Origin: Medicago truncatula
Taxonomy: Eukaryota; Streptophyta; Magnoliopsida; Fabales; Fabaceae
Reading direction: 5' to 3'
Length of the DNA: 64,000 nt
NCBI RefSeq assembly: GCF_003473485.1
Contig: NC_053045.1
Span: forward strand, 57,702,494-57,766,493
The first letter of the stretch is position 1; every line of letters begins with the position of its first letter. Shown piece after piece: positions 1 to 14,779 of this stretch. Position numbers and translations under genes: made by a program. The notes under the pieces are model-generated. The model was not told where the DNA came from. It searched no databases and worked only from the letters and a program-made list of their open reading frames with translations.

Positions 1-1135
1 ATCTTATGTCAAGCCTGCTTGATAATTAGCACAACTCTCCTGAGACAAGCCACATCAACATTTCAATTGAACATGTAAATAATAATATTGAAGAAATTAT
101 TAATTAATAGACCATCATCCCCGTTCATCATCCACATCATAGTTTTGCTTTGACTCTTCATCATCCCTCCTCATGTACACCATCGCCAGAAACCAACAAC
201 ACCTCTTCAATTGCTTCTCCTGTTTTGCCAACGCAACCTCTCCCACCAAAAACAAATCACAGATCTGAATGAGGTAAAACTCAATTTTTAAGTAACCCAC
301 AACCTCTCCCCTTACCCTTTCACTCATTTATGTGTTCCTTTTCTTCATGTTTCTTCTTGTACAACCCATTGCTCTTGTATTTTAACAGTTGATGCTTTCC
401 GGTTCAGAGATTTGTGTAGTTTGACATCAAGTATAACAAATTGTGTTTTTTCAATTCATGTGAACGACCCATTATTCCTTTATCTGAATCTGATAAAATT
501 ATCCATCAAACTTAAGTGGAGGGAAAATTGAAAGACATTGAACAAATTTATGGATGATGATATTTTTAAGTGAATGGACAGAACAGACAACAGGTTACTA
601 GAGAATGAGTAAATTGCTCGAAATGAAGGATAGAGGCGAGGATTGAGCACAGTAGCATAAACAATTAAAAACACTTTTTTCTTTACGGATAATGGTTTTT
701 TTTTTTTAGAAATAAGAAACTAATAATAAAAGTATGTATTTACCATTAAAATATGTTTCAGATTTTTTTATTGTTTTCATTACAGCAGGTCAGCAACCCA
801 CAGCTGTCCTTCAACAAGCAACTTGTGTGTGGTGCACAAATTTAACATTTGTGCACCTTAAATGCCACCTAGGTTACATCCTTCAGCATCGATGACATGT
901 ATTTGGTATTTGAATGAATAAGTATGGTCGCGAGTTGATTTATCACCACTTGTGCGGCAATATGAGGCATTCATATGCTGTACTATAGATGAATGTCTTT
1001 TAGTTGATGATAATTTAGTAGGGTTGTAGGTAATCAGGTTAATACTCTTTTTTTTTATTGATCCTTTGGTTGGAGTGTGGTCCTTTTGCGTGATCATTTA
1101 CTGTTGGTAGCTGATATGAATAGTTAACTATTAGC
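1..1135. other. Intergenic, no gene recognised
   Basis: AT-rich sequence without a convincing coding segment. Short open frames here have no recognisable domain and no matching splice pattern. I see no repeat with readable ends. Confidence 0.5.
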
Positions 1136-1139
1136 ATGT

Positions 1140-1430
1140 TGATATGAAGGGTGGAACTGGCGTCAGAGGTTATTAGATTGGGGGAATGTTATGATTTGGT
1201 GCAGTTGATAAGTGGAATTGGAAGTTCGATTCTGATGTTGGTTTTTCAGTTAGTGGAATTTATCACATGTTATCTAATGACGAGCATGTTGACGACACAA
1301 ATGTATCAAATGTTGTGTGGATTAAATATGTTCCTATGAAGGTTTCATTATTTAGTTGTTTGTTACTGAATGATATGATTCCTACAAAGGACAATTTTAC
1401 TTGTTATTCATGTGGATTAAATACGATGTC
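1140..1430 (+). mobile_element. LINE ORF2 remnant, zf-RVT region
   Basis: The translation carries two blocks typical of plant non-LTR retrotransposon ORF2 just after the reverse transcriptase. The first reads WNWRQRLLDW near 1150-1185. The second, in another frame, runs from about 1225 to 1430 and contains FSVSGIYHML, then VVWIKYVPMKVSLFSCLLLN, then MIPTKDNF and a Cys pair. This is the reverse-transcriptase zinc-binding (zf-RVT) pattern of VW-K-VP-KVS-F-W-LL with PTKDNL. The blocks are out of frame with each other and the CxxC/HxxxC finger is incomplete, so this is a dead fragment. Related LINE pieces occur at 19914-20300 and 41767-42300. Confidence 0.7.
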
Positions 1431-3089
1431 AGCAAGCCAATGAATGAAAGGAGAAGAAGAGTCCTCAAAATAAAACACCCATAAAAGAGTGGAATCAAAT
1501 TGATTGTGCTCACATGCATTCCTTGAAGATGTGATTATTATAAGTTTAACATTGATGTTGTTGTTCGATGAATAATATATGGGGTATTGGAATAGTTTTA
1601 TTAGCGATGCAGATGATTTCTTGTTGGCCGCGGTCACTCGCTCATTTGAGGCTGCATGCATACGATGTTGATAAACTTATAGGTTTGAGATTAGTAGCCC
1701 TCCACAGCTTGCTCAAAACATGGTTTCGTCAAGTTGCTCGAAACATGCTCCTACCTTTGCTTGTTGAACTCAACCATAGATGGAAAATTCAATACTAGAA
1801 AGCTTAATGGAAAATAAAGCTTAATTCAATGCAAGTGGGAACATCCTCTTGAAAAATAAAGCTTAATGGAAAATTCAAACTCAACCAGAGATGTCTTATG
1901 TAGCTCATGTTCTCTGCCGGATTAAAGAGTACTTTGCGGCAAGCTCAATACTAGAAATGATCAACAAATTTTACAATTTAAAGAAATATTGAAACAGAAT
2001 AAATCTGGACACCAGCAATAATAGAACAGAATTGGAAACCAATTCACATTTTAAACGGCTTTGTTTACTTTGATGAAATAAAGAAGAGGGAAAAAAAAAC
2101 ACAATATCTCACTAAATTGTTTCGGTGTACCCAAATCCCTCACCAATAGATCAATCCTAGTGGCTTTGGCTTTACATCTAGCTAGCTAGTTTGACACTGA
2201 ACAAGGATAATCTCAACCCATTTATTAATGAATAAGGGGAAAATGAGATGTGATAAGTCAAGGAGATCTCATTACCTCTTACAAAAAAGGGACGTCTCAT
2301 TACAAGCAATTACATGATAAGATAGATAGGAGCTGTGACTTGTGATAAGGGGCATTCAATTTTGTTCCAGCAATATTAGAAAAAGTAATTTTGTACCATA
2401 ACATAACACCCACAGGCCATAAAATAATCAGATATACTAAGTTTGAAAATCACATAATTTTAGTAATATAATATATAATTGTTCATACTACTGACGATAA
2501 TCAAGATACATATATATATATGCTACACGTGATATCCCAAAGCAGGGGAGATAGTAGTATATAACCATGACCATCTCATGAAATCATACCTCAAAATAGA
2601 TTGTGTTATCAATGATATTGAGTTTGACATGCCATATTAATCTCCATTCCAAAGCAGGCTGCATATTATTAAAACTAATGCATAAAATTACCACCTCAGA
2701 AATTTGAGAAAGCTTTGCAATCAGAACTGAAGCTATTAGTCTTCTTTTACACCTTTGTTGTTAAAATGCTAAGTTGTAGAAACAACACCGGTTCTCAAAA
2801 GCCCATGAATCACAAACATCAACAAGCTCTCAGTCAATGCTTTTATACTTAAAATTACTCCAAACAGTAACATTGGAATCTTTTTAAGAATAAAGCTGAA
2901 GATGAAGAGGATATGTTGCTAACATTGGTAAATCAGTTGAACCTTTCTTCTCAAAGTTATATCAACAGACACTAAATGATTCTCTGAGCACACATCACCT
3001 GGCAAAGTGTAACAAGAGTCAAGAACTGAACCTGTCAAGATCATCCTCATTTTTCTAATCGGAATTCGGCAGCAAAGCTATCTGAATTA
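1431..3089. other. Intergenic, no gene recognised
   Basis: No coding region is supported. The phrase ATGCATAAAATTACC near 2679 recurs near 3577, on the other side of the LTR-like block at 3090-3560, which hints at an older duplication. Nothing else is recognisable. Confidence 0.4.
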
Positions 3090-3560
3090 TGCAGGAAAAT
3101 GGTTCAGAAGTGATCTCAGAATTTACTCAGCTCGATAGGCGAGGAAGTGTATAAGAGCCAATGAACCATGCTTGATCATTGTTAGGTGAAAGGTAAACTT
3201 AGTAAAGTTAAAATTTGAAGAGAAGGAAACAACAGCATGAATGGTGGAGATTGAAAGAGGTGTTGGTTCTGTCATAGAAACAGTCAAATTGGGACTTCCT
3301 CTGTTAGGGTTGTGCAAACTGATCATAGATTCTCTTGAAATCTTGGGTATATTTATATATTCAATGATTGTGAATTGATTAGAATGAAGAGTCAACCATA
3401 TATAGCCCTACCATTAGACCAGCTACAGCAGGTGAGTAGTCTAAGCTGACTGACACTAGTCAGCCAGTTAGTTACAGGGGTGTGCTAAGGAAAGGTCTAT
3501 AGCAAGCTCTCATGAGCTTGCATTAGGTTTGGCTGTACCATCCTTCAATATCCTCTAACA
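3090..3560 (-). mobile_element. Candidate solo LTR (copia-like)
   Basis: Read on the minus strand, this block begins TGTTAGAGGATATTG and ends CCTGCA, giving TG...CA ends over 471 bp. A TATA-like GGGCTATATATGG lies about 150 bp in. The flanks are CAATT before the TG end and TAATT after the CA end, a 4-of-5 match to a 5-bp target-site duplication. No second LTR, primer site or pol gene is visible, which fits a solo LTR left by recombination. An open frame of 90 codons inside it is not a recognisable protein. The family assignment is an inference. Confidence 0.5.
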
Positions 3561-4370
3561 AATTGTTAAAAAAAAATGCATAAAATTACCTCCTCAAACA
3601 GGGCAGCTGCATACCACTTCTACTCTAGACTCTAGAGTCTATTAGTCTTCTATGACTCTTAAAGGAAAAAGGGTTGTGCAGTTCCTATATAGATATTCGA
3701 TGTAATAGATTTCAAATACTGGCATGATTTTCTATTAGAGAAAACTGACACTTATCATCAATATCCATTCAAAACAAATTCAGTTACATCACAGGTAGAA
3801 GAGGAATATCCAACTCAAATAACATATAACAGATACAAATCTAGTGTAAATTAGTAGTTTAATATGCAAATAATTGCCCACCATTCCCCCGCTCTCATTA
3901 TAATCATCAACAGCCATTTGGTCTTCTGATGAATTCAAAACTTGACCGAGCTGCTAAAGAAAGATATGAGTCAAAGACTTGACTTCTTCTAGTATCTGAA
4001 ATCATAAAAATAAAAATGGAGGGCAATATATGCTTACTCATACATTCTAAATATATGTAATTGCTCTCCTATTCCCACTTATTTTTGTTAGAAATTCAAG
4101 CATTGTTCTAATCCATAATTCATGAGGATATATAATATTAAACAACCCACCTCTTAAAAAACAATTTATTGTATAGAATAGAACAATTATATTATCCAAC
4201 CACAAACGCAATCATTCTCTTGTGTCAATTACTTAGAGTTAAAAGAAAAATTAGTGATATAAGTAAAAACTGTGACCAGCAACAAAAAAGGTTCCAACTT
4301 ACTGAGCAAGTGGAACACCACAGTTAAACTAGAACAAGATGAACAAACATAGCATTGCTGGTTTATAAAG

Positions 4371-4605
4371 TTACACCAAAATATGCTTTGACAACTTATG
4401 CAAGCACCAGATGCTAGCATCCTCCTCCACGGAAGCTTCATCTCCAAAACGTTTCACATACCTTTGCAGGAACAGCTCATCCTTCAAATAAAATGGTGCA
4501 GTTAAGCTAGCATCCTTCTTCATCAAACCTTTGGAAAGAAGATACTGGATAACAGAAGCCCTTGGACTAAGCCTTTTCTCTGGATAACAGAAGTTGGGAA
4601 TGCCG
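4371..4605 (-). pseudogene. mTERF-family C-terminal fragment
   Basis: On the minus strand, reading to a TAA at 4371-4373, the translation has the signature end of plant mTERF (mitochondrial transcription termination factor) proteins. It shows EKRLSPRASVIQYLLSKGL, then MKKDASLTAPF, then DELFLQRYVKRFGDEAS. Plant mTERF proteins act in organelles on RNA and DNA. Their last repeat normally reads LEKRLIPR..V...L.SKGL. No upstream mTERF repeats are found in frame, because the sequence beyond about 4605 turns into the repeat block at 4614-5052. After EEDAS the tail diverges from the usual LLKLYE ending. I take it as a truncated relic of a tandemly expanded family; an unannotated 3' exon of a distant gene is less likely. 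Confidence 0.65.
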
Positions 4606-4613
4606 GTCTCTGG

Positions 4614-5052
4614 TATTGAAGTGTCAAGAAATGTACCTCATTCTTTTGATATTTGAATACCATTATTTAATCCCAGCCTAAGAAGAATTTAATCTTTTGA
4701 CAGACAGGAACAATGGGAATGTCGGTCGAATATTGGAGTCATGCTGCTTGGCAAGTTTGAATTTACCTCATTCAAAGGTAAGACAATTGTTGCAGTTGGG
4801 AGGTACAAACGTCACACTGCAACAATTGTCTTCCTTTGAATGAGGTAATTCAAACTTGTTAAACGGTAGGAATCCAGCATTTGATTAGCATCTTGAATAC
4901 TAATATTGAAGTGTCAAGGAATGCACCTCATTCTTTTGACACTTGAATACCATCATTAAAGATGCTGATCGGATGTTGGAGTCATGCTGCTTAGCAAGTT
5001 TGAATTTGCCCTATTTAAGGGTAAGATAATTGTTGCAGTTGGAAGGTACATT
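4614..5052. repeat. Imperfect direct repeat pair with inner hairpin
   Basis: A segment starting TATTGAAGTGTCAAG and including ACCTCATTCTTTTGA, TTGGAGTCATGCTGCTT and ATTGTTGCAGTTGG occurs twice, at about 4614-4807 and 4909-5050. The inverted copy at 4816-4858 sits between them and pairs with part of the first unit. The unit is not recognisable as coding. Confidence 0.65.
4752..4858. ncRNA. Hairpin with about 43-bp stem, small-RNA precursor candidate
   Basis: The arm at 4752-4796 (CAAGTTTGAATTTACCTCAT onward) pairs with 4816-4858. Only two single-base bulges interrupt the stem, and the loop is about 19 nt. The stem length fits a plant MIRNA or young inverted-repeat hairpin. No promoter or mature sequence can be identified, so RNA production is unproven. 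It may simply be a by-product of the surrounding repeat. Confidence 0.35.
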
Positions 5053-5059
5053 CTCTAAT

Positions 5060-6277
5060 GTAATGTAATGTGATAACATATATAGTTGAATATGCATAAT
5101 ACATTTTGTTTTGAATGGAACAATAATTATCTTATTTATTCACTTTTCGAATTTATTTATTCACTACGCAATTTTAATTAGTTGAATTCACATTAGATTT
5201 AATTAGTTTTTATTCGAATACGCAATTATTCAAAACGTGACTTTAATCGAAATTATTCCAAATGCGATTTTATTTTAAGTACCATAATGTCAAACAAAAT
5301 GTGCGCGACACAAAAATAAAATATAAAAAAATCCAAAACAATTAGGCATTAAAAGTCATTACATTCATTCTTCCTCGTCACACAAGTCAATCGGGTTGCA
5401 CACTACAATCCCTATGGCACCTTGTTTTGGTTGAGGACCAAAATAGCATGTCATCCCGCTCCTCCTCAACCTGGACTGATTGTACACCGGCACCCTCGAA
5501 CCCTTCTTTTTTTCGGAACCATCACAAACAATTATGTGCTATGTCATAGGCGATTTTTCTTTGTTCTTCTCATCACCCTGAATGTTACCCTGATTCTAAT
5601 TTTGAGACATATTTACATTTAAAAAAATGGCGATCAAAACCTAACTAAACAACAATGCTATAAAATCATAAAATAAAAAACTAAACCTAAACTTAAACCA
5701 TCATCAAAACCTACACCTAAACCTAAACAATTATACAACGATTCATCAAAACATAAAACTAACAATTCAATAAAAGTTCTCTAACAATTCTAACCTAAAC
5801 TATCCTAACATATCATAAAATCATAAAATCAATAAAACCTATATAATCGAAATTTAACAAACAAAAAAAAAAACAAACAATTCGACCACAAAATAACAAT
5901 GCAATATGATTCAAAAAACTTACTTGTTTTTGTGATTGAAATTGGCTTGGAATGACTTAAATTGCTCAAAATTGCACCTAAGAGATCAAAAAACGTAACA
6001 ATGGAGTTTTGGAAATTCCTATGTCTGTTCTGTACTTATAACAAATTTTCGACAGTTTACTACCGAGGTTTTCCTCGGCAGTTAACTGCAGCCGATTATT
6101 GAATTCCTCGACAGTTAACTGTCGATGGGGCAAAAACGTATTTTACTTGTGTGCCTCAGCCTTATGCAATGTGTCAACAACGATTCTCTAAAATCAATTC
6201 AACTAAAATCAATTATAACCACCGCATAATCAAATACACACTTGATTGTTATATGTAGGGACATTAAACTAGTTTCC
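5060..6277. other. Intergenic, possible transposon remnant
   Basis: No intact gene. On the minus strand an open segment near 5363-5535 encodes a basic stretch followed by a TCYFGPQPKQGAIGIVVCNP-like tail, perhaps from a transposon ORF; I do not recognise its family. Around 5670-5740 there are scattered CCTAAAC motifs in a wider A/C-rich tract, too irregular to call telomeric. Confidence 0.35.
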
Positions 6278-6400
6278 GTGAGCGTAGCTCAATTGACCGA
6301 GGCAATGCATTGTTATATGTAGCAGTCGGTGTTTGAACCCCAAACACTTCAATTGTTCACCTTAAAAGGTGAATTCTAACCACTACTATTTGACAAAAAT
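6278..6400 (+). mobile_element. tRNA-derived SINE (family B)
   Basis: GTGAGCGTAGCTCAATTGAC resembles a pol III A box and GTGTTTGAACCCC resembles a B box about 50 bases later. The 3' part, CACCTTAAAAGGTGAATTCT, matches the tails of the copies at 40688 and 41014. The copy is diverged. Confidence 0.6.
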
Positions 6401-7023
6401 ACTTAATCAAAATCATTTATTTCTCGTTTTTGTGTGAGTAGTTACCAACCTTTTTCTATGACTAAATGAGAGAATTTGCCTCGCTCTTCTCGTGCATTTT
6501 TTAATTGGGTTATGTGGAAGAAAATTTTGAAATTAAAATGAATAATGAAAAAAATTGACTAAACCATCAAAATGGTCGATGATTTTGTAGAGCGTTCTCG
6601 GCTTATTCATTTTGAATATTTTTAATTTGGTTGTCGAATTTGTATAACATCTCTTAAGTTTGCCCTTCTTTTAATGTTTGTTGATAAACATCGCTAACGA
6701 CAATGATGTCTTTGTTAAGTGTAATGTCGACAACCAAAACAATTCATAACTTTATAAGAGATTTTTAATTTGGTCTTTTGTAAAATGTTTCTCAATTCAG
6801 TCTTTGTAAATGATGTGAATGACGTGTTTGTTAAATGTATTGTTGTCGGTCCTGATCATAAAAAAAAAGATCACAAAATATTTGAAACAACGCTAACTTT
6901 GGGTCTTCTTCTCATTGATGTTACGAATTGTGAAGAAACAAACATTTCTCTTAGTTCACTTTGGAGTGGTGGAAACGTATTATGGTGTTCACTCTTGATC
7001 TTCTCCACCTTTTTTTTTTACTA

Positions 7024-7120
7024 AATTCTATCTGTTTCTAAATATAAGCAAATTTTACTTTATAGATTCATTCAATTAATGATGTATGTGGTTTATATTA
7101 TAAACCACATATAAAGGAAT
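7024..7120 (+). mobile_element. Half of a MITE ending at its palindrome centre
   Basis: TCTAAATATAAGCAAATTTT followed by TAGATTCATTCAATTAATGA and the palindrome TGTGGTTTATATTATAAACC is the left half and centre of a common legume foldback MITE. The matching right half is missing. Confidence 0.5.
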
Positions 7121-7217
7121 ATCTTACTATATATATAAAGGAATTTACCTCTTTCAGCACTTTTGAGTTGGGTTTTTCTCTTTCCAAAATGCCTTTAATT
7201 TTGAATATATATATATA

Positions 7218-7942
7218 TAGGGAATGTATCAAGTGAGAGGAGTTCTTAAAATGAGAGGTGAGAGGGTTAAATCACAACCCTTAGATCAATCATTATCATG
7301 ATATATAATTTTTATTAATGTAGGTAATCTTTTCACACTTTCTTCTCCTTCTCTCTCGCGTCTGTTGCTATTCTGTGTTTATCCCCTTATTTCTCTCGTT
7401 GTCTAACGTATCCATAGTATCAATAGTTGCAGTTTTTTCTTCAAATTTCACTTAGTGGGTTCTGCACAAGCCTTCTTCTTCTTCTTTTTCTTTATCATCT
7501 TTATTCTTTTAATTAAAACTATTTTGCATTTCATACAAAAAAATTGGATTTTTAACTATGATACTCTGCTGAATTTTGGTTGTGGATTCCATGGTGAAAC
7601 ACATGCAGATAAGGGGACATATGAAGATCTGTAAAAGAAGATTTGTTAATGTTAATTGGATCTCTTTTTATGACAATTGAAAAGTTGGATATTTGAATTC
7701 GATGGCGGAACAATTTGTGCATCATCAAATTTGTTCCCTTTTACACCCCTAATTGCTGATGTGAATGGAAGAACTAGAATGGATGAAAATAAAAAAGAAG
7801 GAACGATGCCATGAAAGAGAAAGAGAAGCACATTAACATTTTTAACAAGAAAATCTAACTGAACCGTTTGATCAGATCTAATGGTTGTTATTTACTCCTC
7901 TCACCCTCTCATTTAAAAAGTCCTCTCATTTGAAATGTTCTA
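7218..7942. mobile_element. 725-bp terminal inverted repeat element in a TA tract
   Basis: The left end TAGGGAATGTATCAAGTGAG, continuing through AGAGG and TTAAATCACAACCCTTAGAT, is repeated in inverted form at the right end (TTTCAAATGAGAGG, AACAACCATTAGATC on the opposite strand). The terminal inverted repeats are about 75 bp. Both sides are flanked by alternating TA, so the target duplication cannot be measured. The interior has no transposase, so the element is non-autonomous. Confidence 0.65.
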
Positions 7943-11690
<3,748 letters not shown>

Positions 11691-11794
11691 TTTAGGATTT
11701 TTTGTTGAGAAACATTATAGCATTTATGGTTGAGATCACTATTAATAGCCTACTTAGATAATTGCTTCAAGTCTTCAAGATGGACTTGGTGGAT

Positions 11795-12020
11795 GAAAAT
11801 GTGAATTCATGAAAAGAATGATATTTTGTTTGTTTAAAAGTAAAATATGTTGGTTTCCTCTGAAAATTGAAGGTTCCATCCATAGCCCTTTATAATGTTG
11901 GGATTAATGAAATGTGAATTTATAAAAAGAATGATCTGTTGGTTGTTTAAAACTAAAAAAAAAAAATTGCTCTGAAAGTTGATGGTTCCGTAGCTCGATA
12001 ATGTTGGATTAATCCTACGG
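11795..12020 (+). repeat. Tandem repeat of about 110 bp in the WDR5 3' flank
   Basis: A unit with AATGTGAATTCATGAAAAGA, ATGATATTTTGTTTGTTTAA and CTCTGAAAATTGAAGGTTCC is followed by a diverged second copy (AATGTGAATTTATAAAAAGA, CTCTGAAAGTTGATGGTTCC). Farther on, CTACGGCATTTGAC and GAAAATTTGAAATC also recur (12017-12160) around a long A run. Confidence 0.7.
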
Positions 12021-12829
12021 CATTTGACCTCGTGAGCATTTGACATGTTTTTGCAAAAGAAAATTTGAAATCCCGATCACTACACAAAAAAAAAAAAAAA
12101 AAAAAAAAACTACGGCATTTGACATGTTTCTGCTTACAGCACTGAAAAGAAAATTTGAAATCATGTCCTACCAATCACAAATCCGGAGCATCAACCTAGA
12201 TTCCAATTGAATTTCTTCTCCAGTTGTGTTATTATTGTTAACAAGCAGCCAAGGATTACCTACGATTCAAGTTGCTTTACTGACTTGTACAAATATACTC
12301 ATTACATTCGTTTAAAGTTTGTGCATGATTTTTAAATAAATGATTAATTGTGTTGATTTTTAATGATAAAATTATTATTATTACTAAAACACTTTTATTA
12401 ATTGTAGTTATTGAAATTGTTAAGTTGGATGAAATTCAATAAATAAGAATGTACTAGTAAAAAAAATAAAAATATTGCATTGATATTTTAAAGTGACAAT
12501 TATTTTGAGGAAAAAGAAAAAAACGGGAAGAAGGAGTACTATAATTTCCTCTTAACGAACAAAATTCTATCCTACCGCATATTGCAACTGTATCATGGTC
12601 TTATCATCAAGATCGTTTTTTGAGTTACCGAGAGTTTGCCAATTGATACGTTGCCAGAGTTCTTTAGCTCACACAAATGTAGAATAAAGTAAACAAAATG
12701 AAATACGAACTTAAATAGGGCTTTCATTAATATAATTTGATGATATATCCAATCAATGTTTATAATAAATTTATTAAAAATGAAGTAATACCAAAATGTA
12801 TGTTCTTATTCATGAATTTTATCCAAAAC

Positions 12830-12833
<4 letters not shown>

Positions 12834-12881
<48 letters not shown>
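12834..12881. repeat. (TA)n microsatellite
   Basis: An uninterrupted TA dinucleotide run of about 24 units. Such runs are unstable, so the length is unlikely to be conserved between accessions. Confidence 0.95.
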
Positions 12882-12884
<3 letters not shown>

Positions 12885-13096
12885 AAATTTGTAGTATCTA
12901 TGCACAAACTTCGTTTATAAAACATCTTAAAAAAAAAATTAATATGAAAATTTATGATTTGTTTTTCAAATTAGAACTATGAATATAATATTTTTGCAAA
13001 TTAGTTTTTGATTTTGAAATATTTTACTAATTTATTATAATTTATGATAAAATGAGAACTTTTATTAGAATATACTTATCAAATTTATAATTTATA

Positions 13097-13175
13097 TTAG
13101 CTTAACTCAATTGGTAGGGACAATGTATAATATATGCAAGGTTTGAATTTTAAATCCAAGCCACCACAAAAAATA
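13097..13175 (+). mobile_element. SINE (family B) remnant
   Basis: TTAGCTTAACTCAATTGGTA followed by GGGACAATGTATAATATATG and GGTTTGAATTTT match the A-box and degraded B-box regions of family B. The 3' end resembles the copy near 41377 (CCACCAC...AAAT). Confidence 0.55.
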
Positions 13176-14779
13176 AGAATATAATATACTTATCAAACAC
13201 CTTTTAACACACACATATTTTAAATAGAAAAGACCATTTTTATCAAACAACTTTAACGTTATTTTAAACCTCTTACTTTTACCTTTAAACTTAAATAGCT
13301 TTTTCCCATAAAAAAACAAGGCCAAACGGAAGCTTAGAAGCCAACTTTATTTGTTTGTCAAAATCAATATTTACAACAATACTAATGACATTTTGGGTTA
13401 AGTAGTTCAACTAGTTTGAATTAAAGGTTAAAGAGTTGGAGGTATATGATTCAAGCGGAACGAAAAAAATTAACATAACAAATAACATACTTACATTTTG
13501 TTATTAAAAAACGTATATGTCATTTTTCAATATTAATGACATATTAATCGACGTTGATTTTTCTATTATGTCTCTTCCTAGTTTTTTTTTTTTTTTTTCT
13601 CTTTTCCATTTTTTTCATTTATGTATCTCATAATATTAATTAAAGATAATTTTGTAAAGAGCAATGTTATATAGTGAAACTCTTTATCACGAAGAAGCGT
13701 GTTTTTTAGTTTAAAAGGAAATGAGAACACTACTTTTTATCACTTTAATTTTGGATTTGATGGAATAAAAGCAGGAAATGGTTTTAGTCGTGATTGTTTC
13801 AGGGAAGATTTATCGTGATATTTAGCATTATTGTTTTGTAAAATAGTGTAATTCATAGTTTTTCTTCCGTATACAAGATTAATTACATTTCTTAATTTTG
13901 TACAATTATAAAAATGTAGACAAAAAAAAATGTAGAAAAAAGTTAAAAAAAACATAAACTTGACACGTGTGTGTGAACGAAATTAGATATGGTAACGTAA
14001 AATTGCTTATCAAAGGTATTTTCTGGCGACTGAAAATTTCTGAAACTCAATTATCGCACTTAATTTCTGAAAATTTGATTGTGTGGTCTCGTGATTTTTT
14101 GTTTTGGTTATTGTGGTGCTGTGATAGGGTGTTCCGTATATATGCAACATCTTTTAGTTTTTTTTTCTTGTACGAGTGTTTTTGCATCTTGCATTAACTC
14201 GACGAGAAAAATATTTGTCATGTAAAAAAAATAAAAAATTATCGGACTTAATATATTCACGCAGGAGGATTTTATCGTCCTTCCTCTCTATCACTCTTTA
14301 CTCTTCACTTGAGTAGGATTGGGATCTTCATCGCCACGTGTGACTGCATCATTTCACGCGCTAAAGCGCATGTTGATATACTCTCTTTTTAATTTTTTTA
14401 TTTATTAGTTTCCTTACATCTCCCTTTCTTTTTCTCTATATATCGACAAGAGGCCAGGCAAAGGAGAACTATTTGGGTTTTTTTTTTTTCTTGTAAAAAA
14501 TATTGTGCTTTCTCTTTCTTCGCCTCCTCCGTCGTTCCTTCACCCACATAGTTCAACCCTCGTTCATTAGTAATCATTAAACTTCTTCTTTCATAACGCA
14601 GCAAGGTAACAACTTTCTCTTTATAATATACACAACAACTCTACGTGCATGTGTGCGTGCATGTAAATATCCATATATTTATACATAAATATACGATATC
14701 TAATTTTTTTGTATATAATTGTTTTCTTCACGTTTTCTTTATTTTCAATCTACAACTTACAGATCGGTGTATTACCATC

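Larger units (their letters stand above)
12160..14430. other. Intergenic, AT-rich, no gene
   Basis: No coding region is supported. It contains the TA microsatellite at 12834-12881, a SINE remnant at 13097-13175 and A/T homopolymers. The segment 14270-14430 is probably the promoter of the SANT gene: it has CCACGTGTGAC (an ACGT/G-box core) near 14333 and CTCTATATATCG, a likely TATA box, near 14435. Confidence 0.45.

Noticed and set aside
5670-5740. Interstitial telomere repeat from CCTAAAC words
   Set aside because: The plant unit is CCCTAAA in register; here units are irregular and mixed with other A/C-rich words.
12834-12881. Origin of replication or matrix attachment site from the TA tract
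   Set aside because: A simple TA microsatellite is enough to explain it; no other signal supports such a function.
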